Assembly: GCF_030270605.1 (NCBI RefSeq)
Contig: NZ_BSYJ01000004.1
Span: 124,001-188,000 of the forward strand
DNA length: 64,000 nucleotides
Source of the DNA: Biformimicrobium ophioploci
GTDB lineage: Bacteria > Pseudomonadota > Gammaproteobacteria > Pseudomonadales > Cellvibrionaceae
Direction: 5' to 3'
The position numbers were made by a program, and so were the translations under genes. The notes below the pieces were generated by a model that was given only the letters and a program-made list of their open reading frames with translations, did no database searches and was not told the DNA's origin. Of this stretch, positions 9,085 through 18,299 are shown piece after piece; positions within the stretch are counted from its first letter, which is position 1, and every line of letters begins with the position of its first letter.

Positions 9085-10035
9085 TCAATCCGCTTTCAGG
9101 AACTCCCTGATCTGGATCTGAAAGCCGTTGCGCAAAGCGCTGTAAATACTTCTGCCGGGCTGCAGGCCGGCACTGGTTGCATACTGCTGCAGCTGTTCCG
9201 GTTCGAACCCGAGCCACAGGTCGCCGCAGGCGTCGCGCGCCCAGTCCTGCTGGTGCTGCTGCAGCTCGGTGACCAGCAGTTGCCCGCCCGGGTTCAGCGC
9301 CCCGGCCAGGTCGCTGAGGATCAGGGCCGGGTCCGGCGTATGGTGTAACACCATATTGACCACCACTACATCGGCAAGCAGCTTGCGCGTCGCCACTTCG
9401 CTGGTATCTCCCAGCACAAATTCGATATTGCCGAGCCCGTGTTTATCGGCAAATGCGCGCGAGCGCTCGAGCATCGCCTCGGCCAGGTCCAGCGCTACGA
9501 CTTTCTCAAAGCGCGGGGCCAGCTCGGCGAGGAACTGGCCTTCGCCCGGGCCGACTTCCAGCGCGCACTGGCCCGGCTGCAGCAGTTCTGCCACCTGGGG
9601 CCCATACACGCCATAGTCCGCAATCAGTTCCTGCTGTTCGCGGAACCTGTTGCTGTAGTCCGCGAAAAAACGCCGCGAGGCCTGTTCCCGTTCGCTGGCG
9701 ACGGCCTCAAGCCCGGGCAGGTGCTCGGGTTTGATCGGCAGGGCATCGATTTCTGCGAACAGCTGTTGCTGCAATGGCCCACCAGCCTGGCGCCGGTAAA
9801 ACAGGCTATTGCCTTCGCGCCGCCGGGTTACCAGTTCCGCATTCGCCAGCACCTTCAGGTGGTGGCTCAGCGCGGGCTGGCGCATATCAAAGATGCGGCA
9901 CAGCTCCAGTACCCCGTAAGAGCCCTGGCTCAGTACCCGCAGGACTTCCAGCCGCAGCGGGTCCCCGGCGGCTTTGAGTAGCGCCGACAGTGTGCTGTAG
10001 CGGTCTGTCGCCTGTTCCTCTTGCGGTCGGGTCAT
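9085..10035 (-). CDS. ArsR-family regulator fused to SAM-dependent methyltransferase domain (SahR-like)
   Basis: A 316-residue two-domain protein. Residues ~12-85 form an ArsR winged helix (LKAAGDPLRLEVLRVLSQGSYGVLELCRIF...QPALSHHLKVLANAELV). Residues ~150-300 form a class I methyltransferase fold with motif I ALEVGPGEGQFLAEL and the following VVALDLAEAML. No ArsR-type metal-binding Cys pair is evident in the helix. Proteobacterial SahR regulators of this general type are known to sense S-adenosylhomocysteine and to repress metK, ahcY and metF. Position as first gene of exactly that operon, and a palindrome over its promoter, support the same role and autoregulation. The methyltransferase domain may be a ligand sensor rather than an active enzyme. 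Confidence 0.85.
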   Translation of the reverse strand: MTRPQEEQATDRYSTLSALLKAAGDPLRLEVLRVLSQGSYGVLELCRIFDMRQPALSHHLKVLANAELVTRRREGNSLFYRRQAGGPLQQQLFAEIDALPIKPEHLPGLEAVASEREQASRRFFADYSNRFREQQELIADYGVYGPQVAELLQPGQCALEVGPGEGQFLAELAPRFEKVVALDLAEAMLERSRAFADKHGLGNIEFVLGDTSEVATRKLLADVVVVNMVLHHTPDPALILSDLAGALNPGGQLLVTELQQHQQDWARDACGDLWLGFEPEQLQQYATSAGLQPGRSIYSALRNGFQIQIREFLKAD

Positions 10036-10064
10036 GGTCTTGCGGCTATCTTAGGTTGCGGCGC

Positions 10065-10093
10065 AGTCTAGCAGCATGCGGCAGCTATATCAA
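10065..10093 (-). promoter_or_regulatory. Predicted sigma-70 promoter of the SAM-cycle operon
   Basis: On the minus strand TTGATA (10093-10088) and TAGACT (10070-10065) are separated by exactly 17 bases and lie about 30 bases upstream of the regulator gene. The -35 box is inside the palindrome at 10083-10110, so a bound repressor would block RNA polymerase. Confidence 0.6.
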
Positions 10094-10110
10094 AACATTT
10101 TGATATAGCT
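10083..10110. promoter_or_regulatory. 28-bp palindromic operator, probable SahR-type site
   Basis: The arms AGCTATATCAAAA and TTTTGATATAGCT are perfectly complementary over 13 bp around a central CA. The site is 48 bases upstream of the ArsR-methyltransferase start and overlaps the predicted -35 box. AT-rich palindromes with a TATCA/TGATA core fit what I recall of SahR sites. The divergent tkt gene starts 205 bases away on the other side. Confidence 0.75.
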
Positions 10111-10315
10111 TTGCAGCGTGTGTTGGACTGATGGGTCGAGGATTTGGGAGCCTATCATTGCCCTGCAGCGGCGCTTGGGGGAAAATACGCCCCCTATTTC
10201 AGGCCGATCCTCCCCGATTCGGGCGGAGGCCGCTTGGATCCGTCACCGCGCAGGCGCGCGGCAGCTGGTCCGTTTCTTCCTGTCATTCAAGACCAAGAAC
10301 CCGAGAGAGAGTCCT

Positions 10316-12307
10316 ATGCCGTCCCGCAATCAACTCGCCAACGCCGTACGCGCCCTGTCCATGGACGCCGTCCAGAAAGCCAATAGTGGCCACCCAGGCG
10401 CCCCGATGGGCATGGCAGATATCGCCGAAGTGTTGTGGAACGACTACCTGAAGCACAATCCGGCCAACCCGAACTGGGCAGACCGCGATCGCTTCGTGCT
10501 GTCCAACGGCCACGGCTCCATGCTGATTTACTCGCTGCTGCACCTGAGCGGCTACGAGCTCTCCCTCGACGACTTGAAAAATTTCCGCCAGCTGCACTCG
10601 AAGACGCCAGGCCACCCGGAATACGGCTATGCACCGGGTATTGAAACCACTACCGGCCCGCTCGGCCAGGGCATCACCAATGCGGTTGGTATGGCGCTGG
10701 CAGAAAAGGTTATGGCGGCGCAGTTCAACCGCGATGGCTATGAACTGGTGGACCACCACACTTACTGCTTCCTGGGCGATGGCTGCCTGATGGAAGGTAT
10801 TTCCCACGAGGCCTGCTCGCTCGCGGGCACGCTGGGCCTGGGCAAGCTGGTGGCGTTCTACGATGACAACGGCATCTCCATCGATGGCGAAGTGGAAGGC
10901 TGGTTTACCGACGACACCCCGAAGCGCTTCGAGTCTTATGGCTGGCACGTGATCCCGAATGTGGATGGCCACGATCCGGTCGCGATCAAGGCGGCCATCG
11001 AGGAAGCCCGTGCGGAAACCGACAAGCCCACCATCATCTGCTGCAAGACCATCATCGGCTTCGGCTCCCCTAACAAGCAGGGCCGCGAGGAGTGCCACGG
11101 TGCACCGCTGGGCGACGAGGAAATCGCACTGGTGCGCAAGACCCTGAGCTGGGAGCACGGTCCTTTTGAAATTCCGGCAGATATCTACGAGGGCTGGGAC
11201 GCGAAAGAAAAGGGCGCGGAGCAGGAAGACGAGTGGAACACCATCTTCGAGGATTACGCTGCGGAACACCCGGAGCTGGCTGCAGAATTTACCCGTCGCA
11301 TGAATGGCGACCTGCCGGCTGACTTCTCTGAGAAAGCCGCGGCTTATATCAAGGAGTGCCAGGAGAAGGGCGACAAGATTGCCTCGCGCAAGGCGAGCCA
11401 GAACGCCATCAATGCGTTCGGCCCGCTGCTGCCGGAATTCCTCGGCGGCTCCGCGGACCTGGCCGGTTCCAACCTGACTTTGTGGAGCGGTGCCAAGGGT
11501 GTCGATGCCAAGGATGCCAGCGGTAACTATGTTTACTACGGCGTGCGCGAATTCGGCATGAGCGCCATTATGAACGGCGTTGCCTTGCACGGTGGCTTCG
11601 TACCTTACGGCGCAACCTTCCTGATGTTTATGGAATATGCGCGCAACGCTGTGCGCATGGCTGCACTGATGAAGCAGCGTGTGCTGTTCGTCTACACCCA
11701 TGATTCCATTGGCCTGGGCGAAGACGGCCCGACCCACCAGCCGGTGGAGCAGCTGACTTCCCTGCGCAGCACACCGAACCTGCATACCTGGCGTCCGTGT
11801 GACGCGACCGAATCCGCGGTTGCCTGGAAGGCGGCGGTTGAGCGCGCCGAAGGCCCGTCTGCACTGATCTTCAGCCGTCAGGGCCTGGCCCCGCAGGCGC
11901 GCAACGATGAGCAGCTGGCAAACGTCGCCAAGGGTGGTTACGTACTGGCAGACTGCGACGGTACCCCGGACGCAATCATTATTGCTACCGGCTCCGAAGT
12001 GGAGCTGGCAATGGCCGCCAAGGCCGAGCTGACCAATCACAAGGTACGCGTGGTTTCCATGCCGTGTGCCGAAGCCTTTATGGCGCAGGACGAAAGCTAC
12101 CGCGAGTCCGTGTTGCCTTCCGCAGTGCGTGCACGCGTTGCAGTAGAGGCAGGCCATAAGGATTACTGGTACAAGTTCACCGGCTTCGACGGTGCCATTA
12201 TCGGTATGGAGAGCTTCGGTGAGTCTGCGCCGGGTGGCGTACTGATGGAAGAATTTGGCTTTACTGTGCGCAATGTGGTTGCTGCGGTAAAAGACGTCGC
12301 CAAATAA
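10316..12307 (+). CDS. tkt: Transketolase
   Basis: A 663-residue thiamine-diphosphate enzyme of the pentose phosphate pathway that moves two-carbon units between ketoses and aldoses. The length equals that of E. coli TktA. Features in order: [20 protein letters not shown] at the N-terminus, [14 protein letters not shown], the ThDP motif [13 protein letters not shown]...DDN, FEVPADIYEG-like linker, the pyrimidine domain [16 protein letters not shown], and [20 protein letters not shown] with catalytic His. The ATG at 10316 follows GAGAGAGT and matches the family N-terminus. The longer upstream frame has no homologous residues. A possible promoter, TTGCCC-17-GAAAAT, lies at 10158-10186. A terminator separates it from epd. 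Confidence 0.97.
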   Translation: MPSRNQLANAVRALSMDAVQKANSGHPGAPMGMADIAEVLWNDYLKHNPANPNWADRDRFVLSNGHGSMLIYSLLHLSGYELSLDDLKNFRQLHSKTPGHPEYGYAPGIETTTGPLGQGITNAVGMALAEKVMAAQFNRDGYELVDHHTYCFLGDGCLMEGISHEACSLAGTLGLGKLVAFYDDNGISIDGEVEGWFTDDTPKRFESYGWHVIPNVDGHDPVAIKAAIEEARAETDKPTIICCKTIIGFGSPNKQGREECHGAPLGDEEIALVRKTLSWEHGPFEIPADIYEGWDAKEKGAEQEDEWNTIFEDYAAEHPELAAEFTRRMNGDLPADFSEKAAAYIKECQEKGDKIASRKASQNAINAFGPLLPEFLGGSADLAGSNLTLWSGAKGVDAKDASGNYVYYGVREFGMSAIMNGVALHGGFVPYGATFLMFMEYARNAVRMAALMKQRVLFVYTHDSIGLGEDGPTHQPVEQLTSLRSTPNLHTWRPCDATESAVAWKAAVERAEGPSALIFSRQGLAPQARNDEQLANVAKGGYVLADCDGTPDAIIIATGSEVELAMAAKAELTNHKVRVVSMPCAEAFMAQDESYRESVLPSAVRARVAVEAGHKDYWYKFTGFDGAIIGMESFGESAPGGVLMEEFGFTVRNVVAAVKDVAK

Positions 12308-12347
12308 ATTGAGGGCGGCCGCGTAGCGGTCGTTCCGGTAACCCGGG

Positions 12348-12402
12348 GCGCCTTCCAGAATGGCAGTGGATTGCCAGATGCCTGGAAGGCGCTTTTTGTT
12401 TT
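12348..12402 (+). terminator. Rho-independent terminator between tkt and epd
   Basis: An 11-bp perfect stem GCGCCTTCCAG / CTGGAAGGCGC encloses a 23-base loop that can itself pair (TGGCA/TGCCA). TTTTTGTTTT follows. It ends 16 bases before the epd start, so epd expression from tkt would need read-through. Confidence 0.85.
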
Positions 12403-12418
12403 CGGGTAAGGAAGTTTA

Positions 12419-13423
12419 ATGCTCAAAATTGCTATCAATGGCTATGGTCGAATCGGTCGCTGCGTCCTGCGCGCCCTCTATGAGGGTGGTGCCCGCGATG
12501 GCATGCAGATTGTCGCCATCAATGAGCTGGCGGACTGCGCCACGATTGCGCACCTGACCAAGTACGATTCCACCCATGGCCGATTTGCGGGTGTTGTATC
12601 CGCGGCGAATGATCGGCTGACCGTCAACGGCGATGAAATTGCGGTGAGCCACCATGAAGCGATTGAATCGCTCGATTGGTCCGGTGTGGATGTGGTGCTT
12701 GAATGCACCGGCAGTTTTTCCGATCGCGTCACCGCGGAGAAACACCTGCGCATGGGTGCGGGCAAGGTCCTGTTCTCGCAGCCGGCCCAGCGCGATGTGG
12801 ACGCCACCATTGTCTACGGTGTCAATCACGACACGCTGCGCGGCGACGAGACCATTGTCTCCGCAGCCTCCTGCACCACCAACTGCAGTGTGCCCGTAAT
12901 TGCAGCGCTGGATGAAGCCTTCGGCGTGGAAGCCGGTGTGATTACCACCATTCACTCGGCCATGAACGACCAGCCGGTGATCGATGCTTATCACCATACC
13001 GACCTGCGCAAGACCCGCTCGGTGATGTCATCCATCATCCCGGTGGATACCGGCCTTGCCCGGGGTATAGAACGCATTCTGCCGCACATGGCTGGCCGCT
13101 TCGAGGCACAAGCCATGCGCGTGCCGACCGTCAATGTCTCTGCGATCGACCTCTCCGTGCAGGTACAGAGTGATGTGGATATGGCCGCGGTCAACAGTGT
13201 CCTGCAGCGCGCCGCGGCGGAGCAGTTCAATGGCGTGCTCGGTTACAGTGCGGAGCCGCTGGCATCCATCGATTACCTGCACGACAGCCGTTCCGGTATT
13301 GTGGATGCCAGCCAGACCCGCGTCGCGGGCAAGCGCCTGGTCAAGGTGCTGATCTGGTTCGACAATGAGTGGGGCTTTGCCAACCGCATGCTGGATGTGG
13401 CCAGGCTTCTGCAGCGGCGCTAA
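12419..13423 (+). CDS. epd: Erythrose-4-phosphate dehydrogenase (GAPDH family)
   Basis: A 334-residue GAPDH-fold protein. The NAD motif is INGYGRIGR and the catalytic Cys lies in [12 protein letters not shown]. The segment [25 protein letters not shown] is characteristic of Epd rather than GapA (E. coli Epd has HSAMHDQQVIDAY). Epd oxidises erythrose 4-phosphate to 4-phosphoerythronate, the first step of DXP-dependent pyridoxal phosphate synthesis, and may also act on glyceraldehyde 3-phosphate. The start ATG has AAGGAAG immediately upstream. In many gammaproteobacteria epd is followed by pgk and fba; here those genes are 17 kb away. Confidence 0.9.
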   Translation: MLKIAINGYGRIGRCVLRALYEGGARDGMQIVAINELADCATIAHLTKYDSTHGRFAGVVSAANDRLTVNGDEIAVSHHEAIESLDWSGVDVVLECTGSFSDRVTAEKHLRMGAGKVLFSQPAQRDVDATIVYGVNHDTLRGDETIVSAASCTTNCSVPVIAALDEAFGVEAGVITTIHSAMNDQPVIDAYHHTDLRKTRSVMSSIIPVDTGLARGIERILPHMAGRFEAQAMRVPTVNVSAIDLSVQVQSDVDMAAVNSVLQRAAAEQFNGVLGYSAEPLASIDYLHDSRSGIVDASQTRVAGKRLVKVLIWFDNEWGFANRMLDVARLLQRR

Positions 13424-13482
13424 ATTTGTAAAAACAAAAAATTCCGAAACACTTAAAACGATAATAAATCCATGGGGGAACT

Positions 13483-15885
13483 ATGTTGCAACTGACACAG
13501 CGTTTGCTGGTGCTGACTTTGTTCGTTCTGTTCAGTACGGGCTTGCAGGCAAAAACCATTGCCGAATACACCGCCGGCATGCAGAAGCAGGCGGGCTTCT
13601 TCGATTTCTACTGGGATGACAAGACCGGCCGGGTTTTACTGGAAGTGTCGGACTTCGAGCGCGAATTCCTGTTCATGACCGGCCTGGCGCAGGGGCTTGG
13701 TTCCAACCCGGTCGGGCTCGACCGCAACCAGGGGAGCGACCCGCGCCTGGTCCGGTTCGAGCGCGTTGGCAACAAGGCGCTGCTCTACCAGCAGAACCTC
13801 AAGTACCGCGCACTTTCCGACAATGCCGCCGAGCGACGTGCGGTAGAGGAGGCCTTTGCCTCTTCGGTGTTGTGGGGCTTTGAAGCCGTGGCGCGCGACG
13901 GAGACCGGCTGCTGCTGGACCTGACCCCGTTCCTGCTCAGTGACCAGCACGGTATCGGCCAGCGCCTGCAGGACACCAAACAGGGGGCCTATCGTGTCGA
14001 TAGTGGCAAGTCCGCCGTCTATCTAAAGCGCACCAAAAGCTTTCCCCTCAACAGCGAGTTCGAGGCGCGCCTCACCTTCGCCGGCAGCAAACCGGGCAAT
14101 CATGTCAGGCAGGTAACACCAACGCCGGAACTGGTATCGCTGCGCCAGCATGTGTCATTTGTTGCGCTGCCAGAGGCCGGTTACCAGCCGCGTCGCTTCC
14201 ACAGCAACAGCGGCTACTTCGCGTTCCAGTATCGCGATTATGCCGCGCCTATTGACCAGCCCCTGGACCAGCGCTTTATCTACCGTCATCGCCTGCAGAA
14301 AAAAGCGGGCAGTGATGAAGCGGTAGAGCCGATTGTGTATTACGTCGATCCCGGCGTGCCGGAACCTGTGCGCAGCGCGCTGGTTGAGGGCGCACGCTGG
14401 TGGGCGGATGCCTTTGAGGCGGCGGGCTTCAAGGACGCTTACCGGGTAGAGATATTGCCGGAAGACGCGGACCCGATGGATGTGCGTTACAACGTGATCA
14501 GCTGGGTGCATCGCTCTACCCGCGGCTGGTCCTATGGTCATGCACTTGCCGATCCGCGCACCGGGGAAATCATCAAGGGTAACGTTACCCTGGGTTCCCT
14601 GCGGGTGCGCCAGGATTTCCTGATTGCGCAGGGCCTGCTGCAGCCCTACGGCACGGAGAATGTGGATACTTCAAAGCTGAAGGAGATGGCGCTGGCGCGT
14701 ATCCGCCAGCTGAGTGCGCACGAAGTGGGGCATACCCTGGGTATTGCGCACAACTTTGCTGCAAGCCCGAAAAACCGGGCTTCGGTAATGGACTACCCGG
14801 CGCCGCTGGTGACGCTTGAGAACGGCGAGCTGGATATTGCCCAGGCCTACGACACCGGCATTGGTGGCTGGGACAAGCTGGCGGTCAAGTACGGCTACGG
14901 CGAATCCGCAGCTGATGAGGCTGGATTCCTGGCGGCGGTCCTCGATGAAGCGAAACAGGCCGGGCACCGTTTCATCTCAGACCCGGATTCGCGCGCGATC
15001 AACAATGCCCATGCCACCTCCCACTTGTGGGATAACGGCGCCGAGCCGCTGTCGGAATTTGAGCGTATGCTGGCATTGCGCCAGCATGCACTGCAGAATT
15101 TTTCTGCCGCTGCCAATGCGCCGGAGAGCCCGCGTTCTGCTCTGGAAGAGACCCTGGTCCCGGTTTATTACGGGCATCGCTACCAGGCTGAGGCGGTTGG
15201 CAAGCTGATCGGTGGCCTGGACTATGACTACGAATATAACGGCGCTGATGCGCAGGGCTTTTCGATGGTGCCGGCTGCGCGGCAGCAAAAGGCGCTGGAT
15301 CTGCTGCAGCAGACGCTGTCACCGGAATTCCTGACGCTGCCAGAGTCCGTACTGGCGCTGATGCCGCCAAAGTCCTACGGCTACCAGCGTACGCCAGAGA
15401 GCTTCCCTGCCTACACCGGTGTGGCGTTCGATGGCATCGCGCTGGCGGAGGCCGGTGCGGGGCATACCCTGGCGATCCTGCTGCACCCTGAGCGTGCTGC
15501 GCGCCTGACCGAGCAGCGGGCCCGGCGTGGCGAGGGCCCGGGTTTTGGCGACCTGCTGGATCAGCTGACCCGCAATGCGATGGATGAAGGTGCCTATTCA
15601 GGGCTGCAGGCTGCTATTCACCAGCGGGTAAACCATGTGTATTTTCACCAGCTGATGTTGCTGGCCCACAACAGCAAGGCCGCAGAGCCGGTTCGGGCCA
15701 GGGCGTCCATGGAGCTGGCGAAAATCCAGCACGCCATCGGCCTGATGAAGCTGTTTGGTGACGATGCTGAAGGGTACAAGGCGCATTATTACTACCAGGT
15801 GCAACGGATTGCCGCGTTCCTGGCCGGCGACCTGAAAGTGGAGGCTTCCGAAATCAAGCCGATGCCACCCGGCTCACCGATCTAG
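13483..15885 (+). CDS. Exported zinc-dependent metalloprotease (DUF5117/DUF4953 type)
   Basis: An 800-residue protein with a Sec signal peptide (residues ~1-22, ending GLQA). The catalytic zinc motif is HEVGHTLGIAH with ligands His413, His417 and His423 and catalytic Glu414, the extended HExxHxxGxxH form of metzincin-like enzymes, followed by a Met-turn candidate in SVMDYPAP. The long N-terminal region matches the DUF5118/DUF5117 layout seen in large bacterial zinc proteases (GFFDFYWDDKTGRVLLEV...DFLF-like start, YYVDPGVPEPVRSALVEGARWW). It probably degrades peptides in the periplasm or outside. It starts 59 bases after epd and the next gene on this strand is a beta-barrel protein. Confidence 0.85.
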   Translation: MLQLTQRLLVLTLFVLFSTGLQAKTIAEYTAGMQKQAGFFDFYWDDKTGRVLLEVSDFEREFLFMTGLAQGLGSNPVGLDRNQGSDPRLVRFERVGNKALLYQQNLKYRALSDNAAERRAVEEAFASSVLWGFEAVARDGDRLLLDLTPFLLSDQHGIGQRLQDTKQGAYRVDSGKSAVYLKRTKSFPLNSEFEARLTFAGSKPGNHVRQVTPTPELVSLRQHVSFVALPEAGYQPRRFHSNSGYFAFQYRDYAAPIDQPLDQRFIYRHRLQKKAGSDEAVEPIVYYVDPGVPEPVRSALVEGARWWADAFEAAGFKDAYRVEILPEDADPMDVRYNVISWVHRSTRGWSYGHALADPRTGEIIKGNVTLGSLRVRQDFLIAQGLLQPYGTENVDTSKLKEMALARIRQLSAHEVGHTLGIAHNFAASPKNRASVMDYPAPLVTLENGELDIAQAYDTGIGGWDKLAVKYGYGESAADEAGFLAAVLDEAKQAGHRFISDPDSRAINNAHATSHLWDNGAEPLSEFERMLALRQHALQNFSAAANAPESPRSALEETLVPVYYGHRYQAEAVGKLIGGLDYDYEYNGADAQGFSMVPAARQQKALDLLQQTLSPEFLTLPESVLALMPPKSYGYQRTPESFPAYTGVAFDGIALAEAGAGHTLAILLHPERAARLTEQRARRGEGPGFGDLLDQLTRNAMDEGAYSGLQAAIHQRVNHVYFHQLMLLAHNSKAAEPVRARASMELAKIQHAIGLMKLFGDDAEGYKAHYYYQVQRIAAFLAGDLKVEASEIKPMPPGSPI

Positions 15886-15962
15886 GTTTCACTAGCCCCG
15901 CCTGTGGCTCTGATTATGGCGGCTAAGCTTAAGAAGATCTCTTGTCTTGAGTTAGTCGCCAG

Positions 15963-16802
15963 ATGTCAGCTTTTCGTCCTTACCTTTTCATCGCCATTCT
16001 TATATTGGCACCTTTTTCGGCACAAGCCGATTCCATTGACCTGATTGATCGCGGCGAAGAAGGCTGGCGTTTCGACATCACCCCCTACGCATTCCTGCCT
16101 GCAAGCATCGAGGGTACTTCTGTCGTCGCTGGCAGTGAACTGAAACTCGACCTGGATTTCCAGGATGCCCTGGACTTGCTGGATTTCGCATTCTCTGCGA
16201 GAACAGAAGGCTGGAAAGGCAACTTCGGCGTGATATCCGATCTTTATTACATCGATCTGGGGGTCGATGCCGAGCTGGAAATCCCGCCGCCACCCCCCGG
16301 CGAGGCAACGCTCTTTATTGACGCCGATATTCGCCAGGCCTGGTTGAGCGCACTGGGTGCCTACCGCTTCGCCCATGGAGAATATGGCTCTAACGGTTAT
16401 CGCTACGCCTGGGATGTGTCACTGGGCGCTCGCTGGAATTATCTCAAGCAGGAAATCCGGACGCGGCTGGGTACGGATATTGGTATTGCCGATGGTCAGC
16501 AGCAGAAACTGGGTGGTTCGGAGAGCTGGTGGGAGCCGGTTATAGGCCTGCGCGGCATGGCCGAAATCTCGCCGTGCCTGGCAATGGCGATCCGCCTGGA
16601 GGCCGGCGGATTCGGCGTCAATGATGACGAACGGCAGTGGATTGGGCTGATAGGGCTAGACTGGCGCCCATGGGAGCATACATCGCTCAAGTTTGGCGCA
16701 CAGGCCTATGGCATTGATTATGAGACGCGCAAATCCGATGGTGAATTTGCCTACGACATCGAGCAGTACGGGCCCTACTTGGGGGTGACCCTGCGCTTCT
16801 AG
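15963..16802 (+). CDS. Outer-membrane beta-barrel protein, function unknown
   Basis: A 279-residue protein with signal peptide (YLFIAILILAPFSAQAD). The mature part alternates hydrophobic and polar residues in strands such as WRFDITPYAFLPASIEGTS, AWLSALGAYRFAHG, YAWDVSLGARWNYLKQ and SLKFGAQAYGIDYETR, and ends YGPYLGVTLRF with a C-terminal Phe, the usual signal for outer-membrane assembly. A proline run (about five prolines) lies in a predicted loop. It is similar in layout to small porin-like proteins of unknown role. It is 77 bases downstream of the metalloprotease and convergent with the M28 peptidase gene. Confidence 0.75.
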   Translation: MSAFRPYLFIAILILAPFSAQADSIDLIDRGEEGWRFDITPYAFLPASIEGTSVVAGSELKLDLDFQDALDLLDFAFSARTEGWKGNFGVISDLYYIDLGVDAELEIPPPPPGEATLFIDADIRQAWLSALGAYRFAHGEYGSNGYRYAWDVSLGARWNYLKQEIRTRLGTDIGIADGQQQKLGGSESWWEPVIGLRGMAEISPCLAMAIRLEAGGFGVNDDERQWIGLIGLDWRPWEHTSLKFGAQAYGIDYETRKSDGEFAYDIEQYGPYLGVTLRF

Positions 16803-16863
16803 TTTGCCAGCGCTGCGGTGCGCGTGGCACCGCAGCCCGATCAAAAGGCTCTGTCTGCCGACC

Positions 16864-18240
16864 TCAGTCGAGGTAGAAATCTCCCGCCGGCCCCGGGAAC
16901 ACCACCGGGCTTTCGAAACCCTCCTTGCTCACTGCGGCCACGCCGAAGAAATAATTGTCGATCACGATATTTTCCAGCGTGTGTTCACTGACGTTGCCGA
17001 CAAAAACACTGTGGGTCCAGGTGGCGTCGGTAGTCAGGCGCCAGTAAACCTTGTAGCCGGCGATCAGGTCATTCTCGCGGGTATCCGCCGGTTGCCACTT
17101 GAGTGTGGTGTTGGCGGACACTGCACCGGAAATTTCAACGCCAGCTGGTGGTGCAGGAGCGCGGGATAGTGCGGCCATGGTCAGGGCATTGAGTGAGGTG
17201 AGCTTGGCGGCGTAATCGAAGTTGACGCCGTCCAGGGTATCGCCGTATTTGACCCCGCCTTCGGTACGCAGGTCCTGGTGCTGACGATCGTAATGCTCGT
17301 TGGTCTCCATAATACGCACACCGGCATAGCCTGCATCATTGAACGGACGGTGGTGGCCGCCACGACCGAAGCGATCGAGGCGGTAGATCATCATCACATC
17401 CAGGTTGGGGATATGGTCTTCCGCAATCTTGTGTACATAGCGGCCCAGGTTACGCGAGGGAGAATCTACCTCGCCGCCCCGGAAGCGTCGTGCAGTTGCC
17501 TGCTGCGGCGTTTCATTCATGCGTGTGCCTTCCATGAAAACCCGCGCCGTGGTGTTATTGATCACCCCATTGATGCCCTCGATATTTCCGATCATATCGT
17601 TATTGAGCACGCCGGTGATGCGCCAGCCATCCTTCTTTGCGGCCGCCGCCATGATCTTGCCACCGAACAAGCCCTGTTCCTCACCGGAGAGGCCCGCATA
17701 GACGATACTGCCCGCAAATTTATGCTTGCTCAGCACCCGTGCCGCTTCCAGTGCACCGGCCAGCCCAGAGGCGTTGTCATTGGCACCGGGAGAGTCGTCG
17801 GTAAAGTTCATCGGGTCGGTCACGCGCGAGTCGATATCTCCAGACATGATCACGTAGCGGCCGGGATCCACGGTGCCTTTCTGTACAGCGATGACATTCA
17901 CCACTTCCGTACGGTTGGGGATGCGGCGCTCACCCTCCACAAAGTCCGACTGATAATAGACCTCCAGGCAGTCTCCGCATTCTGCGCTGATACGCTTGAA
18001 CTCGTCGTAGACCCAGCGCCGGGCGGCGCCAATGCCCCGGGTTTCCGATTTGGTATCGGACAGAGTGTGGCGGGTACCAAAGCCCACCAGCCTGGTAATG
18101 TCTTTCTCGATTCGTTCGGCGGAGACGTCCTGGCGGATATTCTCGAGTAGGGCGGCGTCAGTTCCGGGTTCGGCAAGCGCTGCTGTTGGCAGCGTGGCGA
18201 CCATCAGCACTGCGACACGCAATGTGCGGAATACGGGCAT
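16864..18240 (-). CDS. Exported M28-family metallopeptidase with C-terminal fibronectin III-like domain
   Basis: A 458-residue protein with signal peptide (ending TAALAEP). The M28 zinc-peptidase core has GANDNASGLAGALEAARVL (Asp bridging ligand), GLSGEEQGLFG (catalytic Glu and ligand Glu), LNNDMIGN (Asp ligand) and HHRPFNDAGY (His ligand). At the position of the usual first ligand (AHxDS in most M28 enzymes) this protein has SGDIDSR, so His is replaced by Asp. Residues ~365-455 look like a fibronectin type III module (PPAGVEISGAV...YKVYWR...YFFGVAAVSKEG). A secreted aminopeptidase or carboxypeptidase is likely. It stands alone, convergent to the gene before it. Confidence 0.87.
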   Translation of the reverse strand: MPVFRTLRVAVLMVATLPTAALAEPGTDAALLENIRQDVSAERIEKDITRLVGFGTRHTLSDTKSETRGIGAARRWVYDEFKRISAECGDCLEVYYQSDFVEGERRIPNRTEVVNVIAVQKGTVDPGRYVIMSGDIDSRVTDPMNFTDDSPGANDNASGLAGALEAARVLSKHKFAGSIVYAGLSGEEQGLFGGKIMAAAAKKDGWRITGVLNNDMIGNIEGINGVINNTTARVFMEGTRMNETPQQATARRFRGGEVDSPSRNLGRYVHKIAEDHIPNLDVMMIYRLDRFGRGGHHRPFNDAGYAGVRIMETNEHYDRQHQDLRTEGGVKYGDTLDGVNFDYAAKLTSLNALTMAALSRAPAPPAGVEISGAVSANTTLKWQPADTRENDLIAGYKVYWRLTTDATWTHSVFVGNVSEHTLENIVIDNYFFGVAAVSKEGFESPVVFPGPAGDFYLD

Positions 18241-18299
18241 GGTTTTTTCTCACTATTGTCGTGTAAACAAACCAGCCCATGCTAGCGTAATTGGCGGCT

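Noticed and set aside
10283-12157. 624-codon minus-strand frame opposite tkt
   Set aside because: Shadow of transketolase; composition is His/Val/Gln-rich nonsense with no family features or ribosome site.
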